Position numbers and translations under genes: made by a program. The notes under the pieces are model-generated. The model was not told the origin of the DNA. It was given only the letters and a program-made list of their open reading frames with translations, and ran no database searches. Shown here in pieces: positions 1-7,020 of a stretch of 7,020 nucleotides of DNA (positions within the stretch are counted from its first letter, which is position 1; each line of letters opens with the position of its first letter). Origin of the DNA: Candidatus Aminicenantota bacterium (GTDB lineage: Bacteria; Acidobacteriota; Aminicenantia; JAMOAD01); contig JALXDT010000097.1 in the NCBI GenBank assembly GCA_027070475.1, positions 1 to 7,020 of the forward strand. Reading direction: 5' to 3'.

Positions 1-210
1 CCATTGGTTTTAATGATAGCAGGAGCAATAGGAGCTTCTATGGCATTTATGCTCCCTGTTGCAACACCTCCCAATGCTCTTGTTTTTGGTTCAGGTTATA
101 TAAAGATGAAAGACATGATAAAAGCTTGCATCCTCCTTAATATAATATCAATTATACTGATAACTTCTTTTCTTTATTTTTTATCCTTTGTTTATCTGAA
201 AAATTTTTAA
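1..210 (+). CDS. SLC13/DASS-family sodium:anion symporter, C-terminal fragment (5' end outside window)
   Basis: This is the last 69 codons of an inner-membrane transporter; the reading frame is open from base 1 and ends at TAA 208-210. The fragment has the family hallmark near the C-terminus: a small-residue helix (GAIGASMAFMLP) running into VATPPNALVFGSG, then a linker with KMKDMIKA and a final hydrophobic helix (about ILLNIISIILITSFLYFLSF). In the SLC13/DASS family (CitT, SdcS, VcINDY) this ATPPNA segment lies at the second cation/substrate region. Known members move dicarboxylates, citrate or sulfate with sodium, so di- or tricarboxylate uptake is the likeliest role, but the substrate-defining SNT motifs lie upstream of the window. 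The TTG at base 4 is an internal leucine codon, not a start, because the conserved segment continues to the window edge. Its stop codon is one base from the stop of the convergent porin gene. The family call is firm; the substrate is not. Confidence 0.9.
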   Translation, partial: PLVLMIAGAIGASMAFMLPVATPPNALVFGSGYIKMKDMIKACILLNIISIILITSFLYFLSFVYLKNF

Positions 211-211
211 A

Positions 212-1231
212 TTAAAAGCTATATTGAACATTTACATAAAAGATATTATTGTTTAATTTTGTAAAACCTTCCTCCATATTTTCATCTCTTATTACATAAT
301 TAACCTGAAATTTAACATGCTTACAGAAGAAGTAATTGATTCCCGCTGTATAATTATTATATTTTTTTACTCCAAATTTATCAAAACCACCATCATTGGG
401 AGTAAAAGCATCGTATCTGATAAGAGATTCCACCCTTTTGCTTAGCTTATATCCAAGTTTTAAGAAAAATCCATTGTAATTCTGAGTTTCTTCAAGGTTT
501 AAGAAGTTTTTCTCTCCTTTCATGAATTCTATCTTAAAGTTAATTCCATTTTTTACATAAAAAAGATGGGCTCCATAAGTTGTGTTTTTAATATCTGTCG
601 TGGTTATTTTTGACTGAGTTGCATAGGAGCCTATCCTAAAGCCATCCATGGGAAAAATTTCTATTCTCCCTCCTACAAATAAATCTTTCTGTCCAGAGTA
701 GGTTGAAGATTTAACCGATGGAGTAAAGATTAAAGCTGTTTCAGGATTTCCAACCATAAAGGCATAGTAAATTTTTTTATTGTATAATTTACCACTGAGT
801 TGAGCGCCAAAGGTTCTGAAACCAGCTAATCCATTCAATTTTGCCCACTGGAGCACAAACATAGATCTTTCAACAAAATCAAGTTTTCCTGAAGATGTTA
901 GAGATGTGGAAACAGAGGCTGGCACTGTGAATTTTCCAAATCTCAGGTTTAATTCAGGTTTGAATTTAAGGTCTAAATAAGCATCTATTAAACCTGTTGT
1001 TTGCTTATCCCATGATCCCTGAATCACGCCTACTACTTTTTTTGAAAACTTTGTAACCACCTTTAATCTAATTCTTCTCGCGGTGAATCCAAAGGAATAA
1101 TCACTTGAATTATCCTGTGCATAAGAAAACCAGTTTTGAACCAAACCTTTAAATTTAATTTCCACTGCATATAATGAAGAGAAAGAGAAAATCAAGATAA
1201 GTAAAATAATAAACAAACTATTTTTTTTCAT
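212..1231 (-). CDS. Outer-membrane porin, phosphate-selective porin O/P (Porin_O_P)-like
   Basis: Complete 339-residue beta-barrel precursor. Residues 1-22 form a signal peptide: MKKN, a hydrophobic core of Leu/Ile/Phe, and likely cleavage after SLYA. The mature protein is a series of alternating-polarity strands ending in YVNVQYSF; a terminal Phe is the usual recognition signal for the BAM assembly machinery. Features typical of the Porin_O_P family are an early TARRIRLKVVTKF strand, a VIQGSWD strand, LIDAYLDLKFKPELNLRFGKFTVP (residues about 81-104, cited here as one strand-turn-strand unit), then LDFVERSM, and a late NYTAGINYFF strand followed by VKFQVNYV. OprO/OprP of Pseudomonas pass phosphate or polyphosphate, but distant family members are general or unknown, so I do not assign phosphate. 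The ATG at 1229-1231 is supported by AAAGGAGG eight bases upstream and by the signal peptide. It is transcribed divergently from the large exported protein and convergently with the SLC13 gene. Confidence 0.88.
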   Translation of the reverse strand: MKKNSLFIILLILIFSFSSLYAVEIKFKGLVQNWFSYAQDNSSDYSFGFTARRIRLKVVTKFSKKVVGVIQGSWDKQTTGLIDAYLDLKFKPELNLRFGKFTVPASVSTSLTSSGKLDFVERSMFVLQWAKLNGLAGFRTFGAQLSGKLYNKKIYYAFMVGNPETALIFTPSVKSSTYSGQKDLFVGGRIEIFPMDGFRIGSYATQSKITTTDIKNTTYGAHLFYVKNGINFKIEFMKGEKNFLNLEETQNYNGFFLKLGYKLSKRVESLIRYDAFTPNDGGFDKFGVKKYNNYTAGINYFFCKHVKFQVNYVIRDENMEEGFTKLNNNIFYVNVQYSF

Positions 1232-1236
1232 TTATT

Positions 1237-1244
1237 CCTCCTTT
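1237..1244 (-). promoter_or_regulatory. Ribosome binding site of the porin gene
   Basis: Read on the minus strand this is AAAGGAGG, a near-perfect Shine-Dalgarno sequence, five bases from its last G to the ATG at 1231-1229. It fixes the porin start. Confidence 0.85.
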
Positions 1245-1262
1245 AAATTGTGATATGTTTAT

Positions 1263-1291
1263 TTATTACCAGAATCAGCGCTGAAAGTCAA
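1263..1291 (-). promoter_or_regulatory. Predicted sigma-70-type promoter for the porin gene
   Basis: On the minus strand, TTGACT (bases 1291-1286) is followed by a 17-bp spacer and TAATAA (1268-1263). A TGG directly before the -10 gives an extended -10 (TGGTAATAA). Transcription would start near 1256, leaving a leader of about 25 bases that carries the Shine-Dalgarno sequence. Spacing and position fit well, but the region is AT-rich and chance matches are common. Confidence 0.6.
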
Positions 1292-1371
1292 TTGAATTTA
1301 TATTTTTAAGCCAACTCTCTTATGATTAATTAAAAAACTTGCTAAGATTATTTAAGGTGAATTTCAAGATA

Positions 1372-1402
1372 TTGACAAAAAATTATTATAATAGAATACT
1401 AT
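1372..1402 (+). promoter_or_regulatory. Candidate promoter for the large exported protein gene
   Basis: A perfect TTGACA lies at 1372-1377 on the coding strand, followed by AT-rich DNA. The -10 is ambiguous: TACTAT at 1397-1402 gives a 19-bp spacer, TAGAAT at 1392-1397 gives 14, and TATAAT at 1387-1392 gives only 9 (it could pair instead with TTCAAG at 1363-1368, spacer 18). A promoter must lie here because the preceding gene points the other way, but the exact boxes are uncertain. Confidence 0.5.
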
Positions 1403-1418
1403 TTTATTGTGAAAAATT

Positions 1419-1424
1419 AGGAGG
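1419..1424 (+). promoter_or_regulatory. Ribosome binding site of the 1152-residue protein gene
   Basis: AGGAGG lies six bases before the ATG at 1431, which is also where a signal peptide begins, so this start is well supported. Confidence 0.85.
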
Positions 1425-1430
1425 CTTTTA

Positions 1431-4400
1431 ATGAGGAAAATATCACTTATTTCATTTCTTCTTTTTCTTCTTAGCATTATGTCACTTTCTGCAGAATACA
1501 AAATATTAACAAATGGGGATGCTGAAGAGGTTATTTTAAATGACATTAAGTTTAAAAGAGATTATACTACGGAAATCTTTCCCGAGGGGAGAGGTAGTTT
1601 ATCTTACTGGAAATTCACTAACACCGCAAAATTATGTTCTCAAGAAAAAAAGAGCGGTAAATACAGTGTTCTTTTACTGGGCAATGAAAAGGATAGTACT
1701 GCAAGAATAGAGAGCAATATGTGGCATTCTGTGGATTCAGAGATAAAATTCGGAGTTCCTATTTTCCCGAATAAAACAGTTAAAGTTTCTTTTTATTATA
1801 AGACGAATAAGTATGTTAAAAAGGGAGAAGCAAAAGCAACTCTTGAGTTCGGAGTGGATCAACAGCATTATGGAAAAGAGAAAGCTTTGATTATAAAAAA
1901 TATAGATCTTCCCCCATCATCCACCTGGACAAAAATAGAGAAAAAATTTAAATTTCAGGAGCTTCTATTGGGAGCAAATATAGAATTTATTTTAAAGGGT
2001 AAAAAAGGAGGAGATAAAAGAAAAGTCTGGATTGATAATGTAGAGATTATTCAATCTTCTCAAGAGAGTGGAATTAATCTTGTTAGGAATGGTGATTTTG
2101 AAATAGCAGACAATTCAGATTCTTGGCCAAAATACTGGGATATTGCCAAAGAAGACCAATGGGTCAGCTGGGTCGGAGAAAAATATAGAAAACCTGTTTT
2201 AGACTCATCTGTTGTGAAGAATGGAAAATTCTCATTAAGAGAAAGTGTTGTTTATGGAGATATTTCGAGCCTTTCTCAAAGAATTAGAATCAATCAGAAA
2301 AAAACAAAACCTATTGTAATTTCATTATGGACTAAATTAGATAATAGTATAGGAAATTCACCTCCTCACTATAATGGTCCGGATAATTTAGCAAACTTAA
2401 ATGTTCATGTTTACTATACAGATGGAACAATGGCAGAGGTATCCCCTACCTTTATTTTGGGTATAACTGACCATGATTGGAGAAAAAAAGTTTTTGGGAT
2501 CATTGCTAAAAAACCAATTGAAGAGGTCTCCTTGAGATTTATACTTCTTGGTTCTGAGCCAACAACATCATTATGGATTGATGATGTCAGATTTTATGAA
2601 TATAATTCAAGTGAAAAAGAGTTAAGAGAAAGAAATGTTTATATTCCTCCACAAAAGTTAATTTCCAATTGGGGAGAACAATTAAGAGAAAATAGACTTT
2701 CAGTTTCAAATGATGATGATAATATCTATATGAAAATACCTTTTGAAAATAATCAACAAGAGGTAAAGATCTATCTCAATCCTCTAATTGAGATAACAGG
2801 GATTAATCATAGAAGATATCTTTATTATGTATTAAAAATTCATAAAGAAAAAGGTGCTCAATGGGGCCTTGTAACTGAAAAGCAAGGATATACAGCAGAA
2901 GGTCTTTTTGAACCTGCTAAATCTTTAGGAATTTCAGTAAAAAGGGATAAAGAGTCTGTTAAAGTTAAGATTCCATTTAAGGCAATTAAATTAAATGGTC
3001 CATCGTTTGAACCCTTTGGTATAAATTTTATGTGGATTGGCGAGAATGGAGATAAAACATTGTGGACAGGAAGAAGAATAAACAATAGAGAAATGGGAAG
3101 ATTGATTTTAGCAAAAAAAAGATTAATAGAATTAATTTCTCTTGAATTTGGAAATGCTTATTATTTTGATAGAGATCAGTCTGATGATTTTATTTCATAC
3201 CCACAAATTTACGCAGGTGAAAATACAGCAAAGCTTGTTTTAAGAAATAAAACTCAGTTATCAACTAAGATAGTTATAGTATATGGAATGAAAGATCTAA
3301 AATTAAATAAAAAGGAGATAATCTTAACTCCTCTAAAAAATAGCTCTATTAATATAAAATACAATGCCGGTTTAGAGAGAAATACAGAATTTGTATTAAG
3401 GATATACAAGGATGGAAAGGAAATTTTCAACTCATCATTTCCTATTATTATTCCTCCGTCTATAGAGATCAATACTGATAAGGAATTTTACTATCCATCA
3501 GAGAGTAAAGCAGAGTTAAGAATATATAATAGATACAGGCCTCTTTTAAAAGGAAGTAGTTTGTCTATTAAAATTGTTGATTTAAAAAGAAAAAAGGTTG
3601 TTTTAAGAAAGAACGTTAATATAAGCAATAAAAAGAAGACAATATATTTTCCGATAGAAAACTTGAGAATTAACAAACTTCCCATTCAAGATTATAAGTT
3701 TGAAGTAATCTTTAATAATAGTAAAGGTCATGTTATAGGCAAGGCGGAGAAATTATTCGGGAGAATTTATCTACCAGAGAAAAGAAAGCTACCTCCAATC
3801 AAGAAAGTAAGTGTGGATAAAAATGGACATGCAGTAATAAATGGTAATTTCAAATATTTTCCCATTGTACCATCAGTTGATAAATTAATGGAGGATAATT
3901 GGGATGAAGCAATAAAGATGGGAGCAAATATTTTCAGGGCATGGTTCAATAAAAAAACATTTTTCCAGAGAGATAGAGCATGGAAAGAGAATGCCTATAC
4001 TTTAACTATTGGGCCTGGATTTGATAAAAAACAGATGAAAATGTTCAAATCAAAAGAAGGAGAAAGGCTTATTAAACATCCCGGATTCTTTTCTATGTAT
4101 GGAAAACAGTTTTATTTCTGGAAACTTTCAGAGGGATTGATTAATTACAGAAAAGAGGTTGAAAATGAGACTGCAAAAAGAGGTTTGAATAGATTAATAA
4201 TATGGGGACACCATGATTCAAGTTTTCTATATGATTTAAGATCTCCTGACTGGAAGTTTAAAAACCCGGATGTAGGTTATTGCTATGTAAAAATAATGGG
4301 AAGGCCGGGCCCTGTGTGGAGGAATTCACCATTTCTAACTCTTACAGAAAGAATATTGCATCCCAATATTTTCTTACTTGCAGAGGTCAACTATTATGTT

Positions 4401-4889
4401 TCTTTTCATGGTGATGAAATTGTTTCGGAAAATTACTTTGGGGGAGGACTTGTCTCACTAAGAGGTGATGATTGGAGAGGGCTTAAAAATGAAACTTATC
4501 AGGCTGTTATCAATGGAGCAGATGGTGTTTACAACTGGGTTTGTGCTCAAAAAAGAGATATTCAACGGCTGAGAGGATATTATAATGAACTGAATTATAT
4601 GTGGCCAATATTTTTATCAGAGGATGCTAAAATTAAGGTTGATTTGTTTCCTTTTGATTCAAAAATAATTTTTATGGTAAAGAAGTGGAATGGGAAAATT
4701 TATCTGATTACTGCAAATAGTTCTGAAATAGCTCAGAAGGCTACTTTAAAATTAAGCATTAAAAATTTTGAGGTTAAAAAGCTTTTCAATTTAAAAGGAG
4801 ATATGAAAGTGGAAAGTAATTTGATAAAAGATGTTTGGCCTAAGTATGGAGTCTATGTTTATGAAATTAAAATAAAGAACAAAGAGTAA
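1431..4889 (+). CDS. Exported multidomain carbohydrate-binding / glycoside-hydrolase-like protein
   Basis: 1152 residues, complete. Residues 1-21 are a signal peptide (basic MRK, Leu/Ile/Phe core, likely cleavage after MSLSA); no lipobox or later membrane helix is seen, so it should be periplasmic or secreted. Two jelly-roll modules follow, both opening with the Asn-Gly-Asp sequence common in CBM4_9-type domains: ILTNGDAEE (about 22-210) and LVRNGDFEIAD with the closing strand LWIDDVRFYE (about 214-395). Residues about 405-570 resemble a CBM9/DOMON-like sandwich (IYMKIPFE, VKVKIPFKAI, FGINFMWIGE, LWTGRR). About 590-790 looks like Ig-type beta structure. A TIM-barrel-like region runs about 796-1060: NGHAVINGNFKYFPIVPS and GANIFRAWF (831-839) match the opening of many glycosidase barrels, HHD sits at 927-929, and GADGVYNW (1029-1036) resembles the last barrel strand. 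A small beta domain (about 1065-1152) ends it. The usual catalytic Asp-Glu-Pro motif is not visible; E985, D995 and E996 are possible acidic residues. Polysaccharide or glycoconjugate binding/cleavage is likely; substrate and activity are unknown. Confidence 0.75.
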   Translation: MRKISLISFLLFLLSIMSLSAEYKILTNGDAEEVILNDIKFKRDYTTEIFPEGRGSLSYWKFTNTAKLCSQEKKSGKYSVLLLGNEKDSTARIESNMWHSVDSEIKFGVPIFPNKTVKVSFYYKTNKYVKKGEAKATLEFGVDQQHYGKEKALIIKNIDLPPSSTWTKIEKKFKFQELLLGANIEFILKGKKGGDKRKVWIDNVEIIQSSQESGINLVRNGDFEIADNSDSWPKYWDIAKEDQWVSWVGEKYRKPVLDSSVVKNGKFSLRESVVYGDISSLSQRIRINQKKTKPIVISLWTKLDNSIGNSPPHYNGPDNLANLNVHVYYTDGTMAEVSPTFILGITDHDWRKKVFGIIAKKPIEEVSLRFILLGSEPTTSLWIDDVRFYEYNSSEKELRERNVYIPPQKLISNWGEQLRENRLSVSNDDDNIYMKIPFENNQQEVKIYLNPLIEITGINHRRYLYYVLKIHKEKGAQWGLVTEKQGYTAEGLFEPAKSLGISVKRDKESVKVKIPFKAIKLNGPSFEPFGINFMWIGENGDKTLWTGRRINNREMGRLILAKKRLIELISLEFGNAYYFDRDQSDDFISYPQIYAGENTAKLVLRNKTQLSTKIVIVYGMKDLKLNKKEIILTPLKNSSINIKYNAGLERNTEFVLRIYKDGKEIFNSSFPIIIPPSIEINTDKEFYYPSESKAELRIYNRYRPLLKGSSLSIKIVDLKRKKVVLRKNVNISNKKKTIYFPIENLRINKLPIQDYKFEVIFNNSKGHVIGKAEKLFGRIYLPEKRKLPPIKKVSVDKNGHAVINGNFKYFPIVPSVDKLMEDNWDEAIKMGANIFRAWFNKKTFFQRDRAWKENAYTLTIGPGFDKKQMKMFKSKEGERLIKHPGFFSMYGKQFYFWKLSEGLINYRKEVENETAKRGLNRLIIWGHHDSSFLYDLRSPDWKFKNPDVGYCYVKIMGRPGPVWRNSPFLTLTERILHPNIFLLAEVNYYVSFHGDEIVSENYFGGGLVSLRGDDWRGLKNETYQAVINGADGVYNWVCAQKRDIQRLRGYYNELNYMWPIFLSEDAKIKVDLFPFDSKIIFMVKKWNGKIYLITANSSEIAQKATLKLSIKNFEVKKLFNLKGDMKVESNLIKDVWPKYGVYVYEIKIKNKE

Positions 4890-4920
4890 TCTTGTAATTA
4901 ACAGCTTAATATTATAAAAT

Positions 4921-4929
4921 GGAAAGGGA
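4921..4929 (+). promoter_or_regulatory. Weak ribosome binding site before the sensor kinase
   Basis: GGAAAGGGA ends three bases before the ATG at 4933. It is purine-rich but lacks the GGAGG core that both upstream starts have, suggesting lower or coupled translation. In-frame TAA at 4915-4917 excludes any start further upstream, and no other ATG lies between. Confidence 0.5.
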
Positions 4930-4932
4930 AAA

Positions 4933-7020
4933 ATGAGTGAGGAAAAGAGCAAAGAAACTTTGGAAAAAGAGATATTATCACTGAGAAGAAGAATAAAAGA
5001 GCTTGAAAGTGAAAATTTTATAGCAGAGGCAATACTAAATTTAGCCCCTATAGGAATAGTTGTTATAAATGAATATAAGATTGAATATGCGAACAATGTA
5101 TTCCATGAAATTCTAAAAATAAAAGATGAGAACCTATTTCAAAAAAATTTCCTCCAATTTATTCCTAAAAATAATTTAGAAGAATTTAAGAAAAGGGTAG
5201 AAAAAGCAGTAAAAAAGAGTCCCGTACAAAGGGTAAAAGAGGAATTTCTTGATTCAAACAATGAAACAGTCTATGTTGAAACATCAATTATTCCCATCCT
5301 TTTTAATGGTAAAAATTCAGCTCTACTTTTAATTGTAGATAGATCTGAAGAGGTAAGATATCAGAGAAAGCTTTATGAAAATGAGATGAAATTTAAATCT
5401 CTTGCTGAAAACTCTCTGGTTGGTATTTATTTGATTGAAGATGAGAAAATTGTGTTTTGTAATGAAAAATATGCAGAAATTCTTGGTGAAAAGTCTTGCA
5501 AAGATGTTATTGGAAGAAGTGTTTATGATTTTATTCATCCTGATGATATTGAAAAAGCTAAGTCTGAAATTGAAAAAAGAGTCAAAAGAGAAGAGCAGTT
5601 CAGTCATTATATAGTGCGCCATAGAAGAGACAACGAAATCAGATTCCATGAAGTCTTTGGAAGTACAGTGGAGTTTGGAGATAAAAAGATATTATCCGGT
5701 GTTTTAATAGATATAACGGACCGGATTCTCACTGAAAAAAAACTTGAAGAGAGCGAGAAAACCTATAGGGGTATTATAGATAGCATAGAAGAGGCTATAT
5801 ATATTCAAAATAAGAATGGTATTTTCTTAGATGTGAACAAAGGGGCTGAGAAAATGTACGGTTATTCAAAGGAAGAGCTTATAGGGAAAAATCCAGGGGA
5901 TGTGTCAGCTCCAGGGCTTAACGATATGGATGAAGTCCTAAAAAAATTTTTAACGACATTAAATAAAGGTATTCCTCAGGAGTTTGAGTTCTGGGGTAAG
6001 AGGAAGGATGGATCCTTTTTCCCAAAAAATGTCAGATTGTATAAAGGGACTTATTTTGGAGAGGATGTTGTAATAGCAGTAGCTCAGGATATCACAGAAA
6101 AGAAAAAGATGCAAAAAGAAAAGGAAGCAATAAACCAGAGAATGCAAAAATCCCAAAAATTAAAGAGTCTGGGAACTCTTGCTGGGGGAATAGCCCATGA
6201 TTTTAACAATCTCCTTACTCCTATTATGGGTTATGCTGAAATAATTCAAAAAATTAATAAAGATAATAAGATAAAAAAATATATAAGCCTTATATTAGAA
6301 TCTTCAAAGAGAGCTAAAAAATTAGTCGAGAACATTTTATCATATAGTAAAGATAATCAAACTGAAATGGGAATTGTGTATATTCAAGATGAAATTGAAA
6401 AGGTCCTTGATTTACTAAAAGAAAGCATTCCTTCAACAATAAATATAAGAAAAAAAATTGACAAAAAATGTAAGCCTCTTTATGCTAATCCTACCCAGAT
6501 ACAACAAGTTATTATGAATTTATGTACAAATGCTTTTAAGGCTATGGAAGGTAGAGGAGGAGATTTAGAAATTATATTAAAAGAAATATCAAAGAAAAAT
6601 CTTCCTGAAAACATGGGATACCTTAAAGGCTCTTTCTTTGCAAAAATAGTTATAAAGGATAATGGAATTGGTATGGATGAAGAAACCCTTAATAATATTT
6701 TTGAACCATTCTATACCACCCGTGAAAAAGGAACAGGACTTGGAATGTTTATAGTTAGTTCAGTAGTTGAGGCATACAATGGAGATATTTTTATAAAAAG
6801 TACAGTGGGAGAGGGGACAGAAGTTGTGATATATCTTCCGGTTTTTTCAAAAAAAGAACTTGCTGGAAAGGAAAAGAAGAAAGAGAAAAAATTAAGTAAA
6901 GTTTTAGAAGAAAAGATAACAGGAAAAAAGAAAAACAATGTATTGGTAGTTGATGATGAAAAAATAATTACTGAAATGTTACAAGAAGCTTTAGGTTTAG
7001 AGGGATACAAAGTTAAAGTA
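4933..7020 (+). CDS. Hybrid sensor histidine kinase, PAS-PAS-PAS-HisKA-HATPase_c-REC (3' end outside window)
   Basis: The frame is open from ATG 4933 to the window edge (696 residues seen). Residues about 5-30 are a charged helical, probably coiled-coil, segment. Three PAS domains follow: about 30-138 (ILNLAPIGIVVI start), 153-265 (SLAENSLVGIYLI, ending VLIDITDR) and 274-395 (IIDSIEEAIYIQ, MYGYSKEELIGK, ending AQDITEK). The dimerisation/phosphoacceptor domain has LAGGIAHDFNNLLTP with phospho-accepting His422, as in NtrB-like and many hybrid kinases. The ATPase domain has the N box (N529, N533), G1 DNGIGM (576-581), F box FEPFYTTR and G2 GTGLGM (600-605), so it should be active. A Lys/Glu-rich linker (about 640-668) leads to NVLVVDDE, whose D674/D675 are the acidic pocket of a receiver domain; the phospho-accepting Asp lies past the window. 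No signal peptide or membrane helix is present, so it is cytoplasmic. It is 43 bp behind the exported protein gene in the same direction with no clear terminator between, so co-transcription is possible. The PAS ligands are unknown. Confidence 0.93.
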   Translation, partial: MSEEKSKETLEKEILSLRRRIKELESENFIAEAILNLAPIGIVVINEYKIEYANNVFHEILKIKDENLFQKNFLQFIPKNNLEEFKKRVEKAVKKSPVQRVKEEFLDSNNETVYVETSIIPILFNGKNSALLLIVDRSEEVRYQRKLYENEMKFKSLAENSLVGIYLIEDEKIVFCNEKYAEILGEKSCKDVIGRSVYDFIHPDDIEKAKSEIEKRVKREEQFSHYIVRHRRDNEIRFHEVFGSTVEFGDKKILSGVLIDITDRILTEKKLEESEKTYRGIIDSIEEAIYIQNKNGIFLDVNKGAEKMYGYSKEELIGKNPGDVSAPGLNDMDEVLKKFLTTLNKGIPQEFEFWGKRKDGSFFPKNVRLYKGTYFGEDVVIAVAQDITEKKKMQKEKEAINQRMQKSQKLKSLGTLAGGIAHDFNNLLTPIMGYAEIIQKINKDNKIKKYISLILESSKRAKKLVENILSYSKDNQTEMGIVYIQDEIEKVLDLLKESIPSTINIRKKIDKKCKPLYANPTQIQQVIMNLCTNAFKAMEGRGGDLEIILKEISKKNLPENMGYLKGSFFAKIVIKDNGIGMDEETLNNIFEPFYTTREKGTGLGMFIVSSVVEAYNGDIFIKSTVGEGTEVVIYLPVFSKKELAGKEKKKEKKLSKVLEEKITGKKKNNVLVVDDEKIITEMLQEALGLEGYKVKV

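Noticed and set aside
1221..1228. Run of eight A (porin strand) just after the porin start codon, a possible slippage site for phase variation
   Set aside because: It encodes the usual Lys-Lys-Asn of a signal peptide in an AT-rich genome; runs of similar length occur elsewhere in the window, for example near 3113-3120.
4890..4932. A separate promoter for the kinase (TTGTAA at 4892-4897 with TATAAA at 4913-4918)
   Set aside because: The spacer is only 15 bp, both boxes are weak, and the leader would be only a few bases; AT-rich DNA gives such matches freely.
4919..4936. Five-codon ORF (ATG GAA AGG GAA AAA TGA) whose stop overlaps the kinase ATG as ATGA
   Set aside because: It could be a coupling leader peptide, but it has no ribosome binding site of its own and such short ORFs arise by chance in A-rich DNA.
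4791..5096. 101-codon minus-strand ORF across the exported protein/kinase junction
   Set aside because: It lies antisense to two real genes, its hydrophobic composition is the mirror of Lys/Glu-rich coding DNA, and it has no supporting ribosome binding site.
6711..7010. Minus-strand ORF of 99 codons rich in Ser and Phe
   Set aside because: It is a shadow of the HATPase_c and linker coding sequence; Phe/Ser runs are the complement of AAA/GAA codons.
1..7020. CRISPR arrays, tRNA or rRNA genes, insertion sequences or long repeats
   Set aside because: No regularly spaced direct repeats, tRNA-like cloverleaf, transposase-like protein or terminal inverted repeats were seen; nearly all of the window is coding.

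Overview
This is a low-G+C window (about one third G+C by eye) from a Gram-negative bacterium. The evidence for an outer membrane is a signal-peptide-bearing porin that ends in the terminal Phe of outer-membrane beta-barrels. Arginine is mostly AGA/AGG and isoleucine is often ATA, as expected at this base composition. I cannot name the phylum: a SLC13 transporter, a Porin_O_P-like barrel, a large secreted carbohydrate-active-type protein and a multi-PAS hybrid kinase occur together in many uncultured and anaerobic lineages.

Layout. Bases 1-210 hold the 3' end of a SLC13/DASS sodium:anion symporter gene on the + strand. It converges on a complete outer-membrane porin gene on the - strand (212-1231), with one base between the two stop codons and no visible terminator. 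A 199-bp divergent region (1232-1430) separates the porin from the next + strand gene. It holds a good porin-directed promoter (TTGACT, 17-bp spacer, extended TGGTAATAA) and a TTGACA box facing the other way. Bases 1431-4889 encode an 1152-residue exported multidomain protein: two N-terminal jelly-roll/CBM4_9-like modules, a CBM9-like module, an Ig-like stretch, a degenerate-looking TIM-barrel glycosidase-type domain and a C-terminal beta domain. After 43 bp, a sensor kinase gene starts at 4933 and stays open to the window edge. It has three PAS domains, HisKA, HATPase_c and the first residues of a receiver domain, and no membrane segment.

How the genes may work together (inference). The porin, the inner-membrane anion symporter and the secreted carbohydrate-binding/glycosidase-like protein could form a capture, outer-membrane passage and import route for a charged organic compound, with the PAS kinase as a nearby regulator. 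Only adjacency supports this. The most novel item is the 1152-residue protein: its barrel has recognisable strand 1 and strand 8 signatures, but I cannot find the usual catalytic Asp-Glu-Pro type motif.
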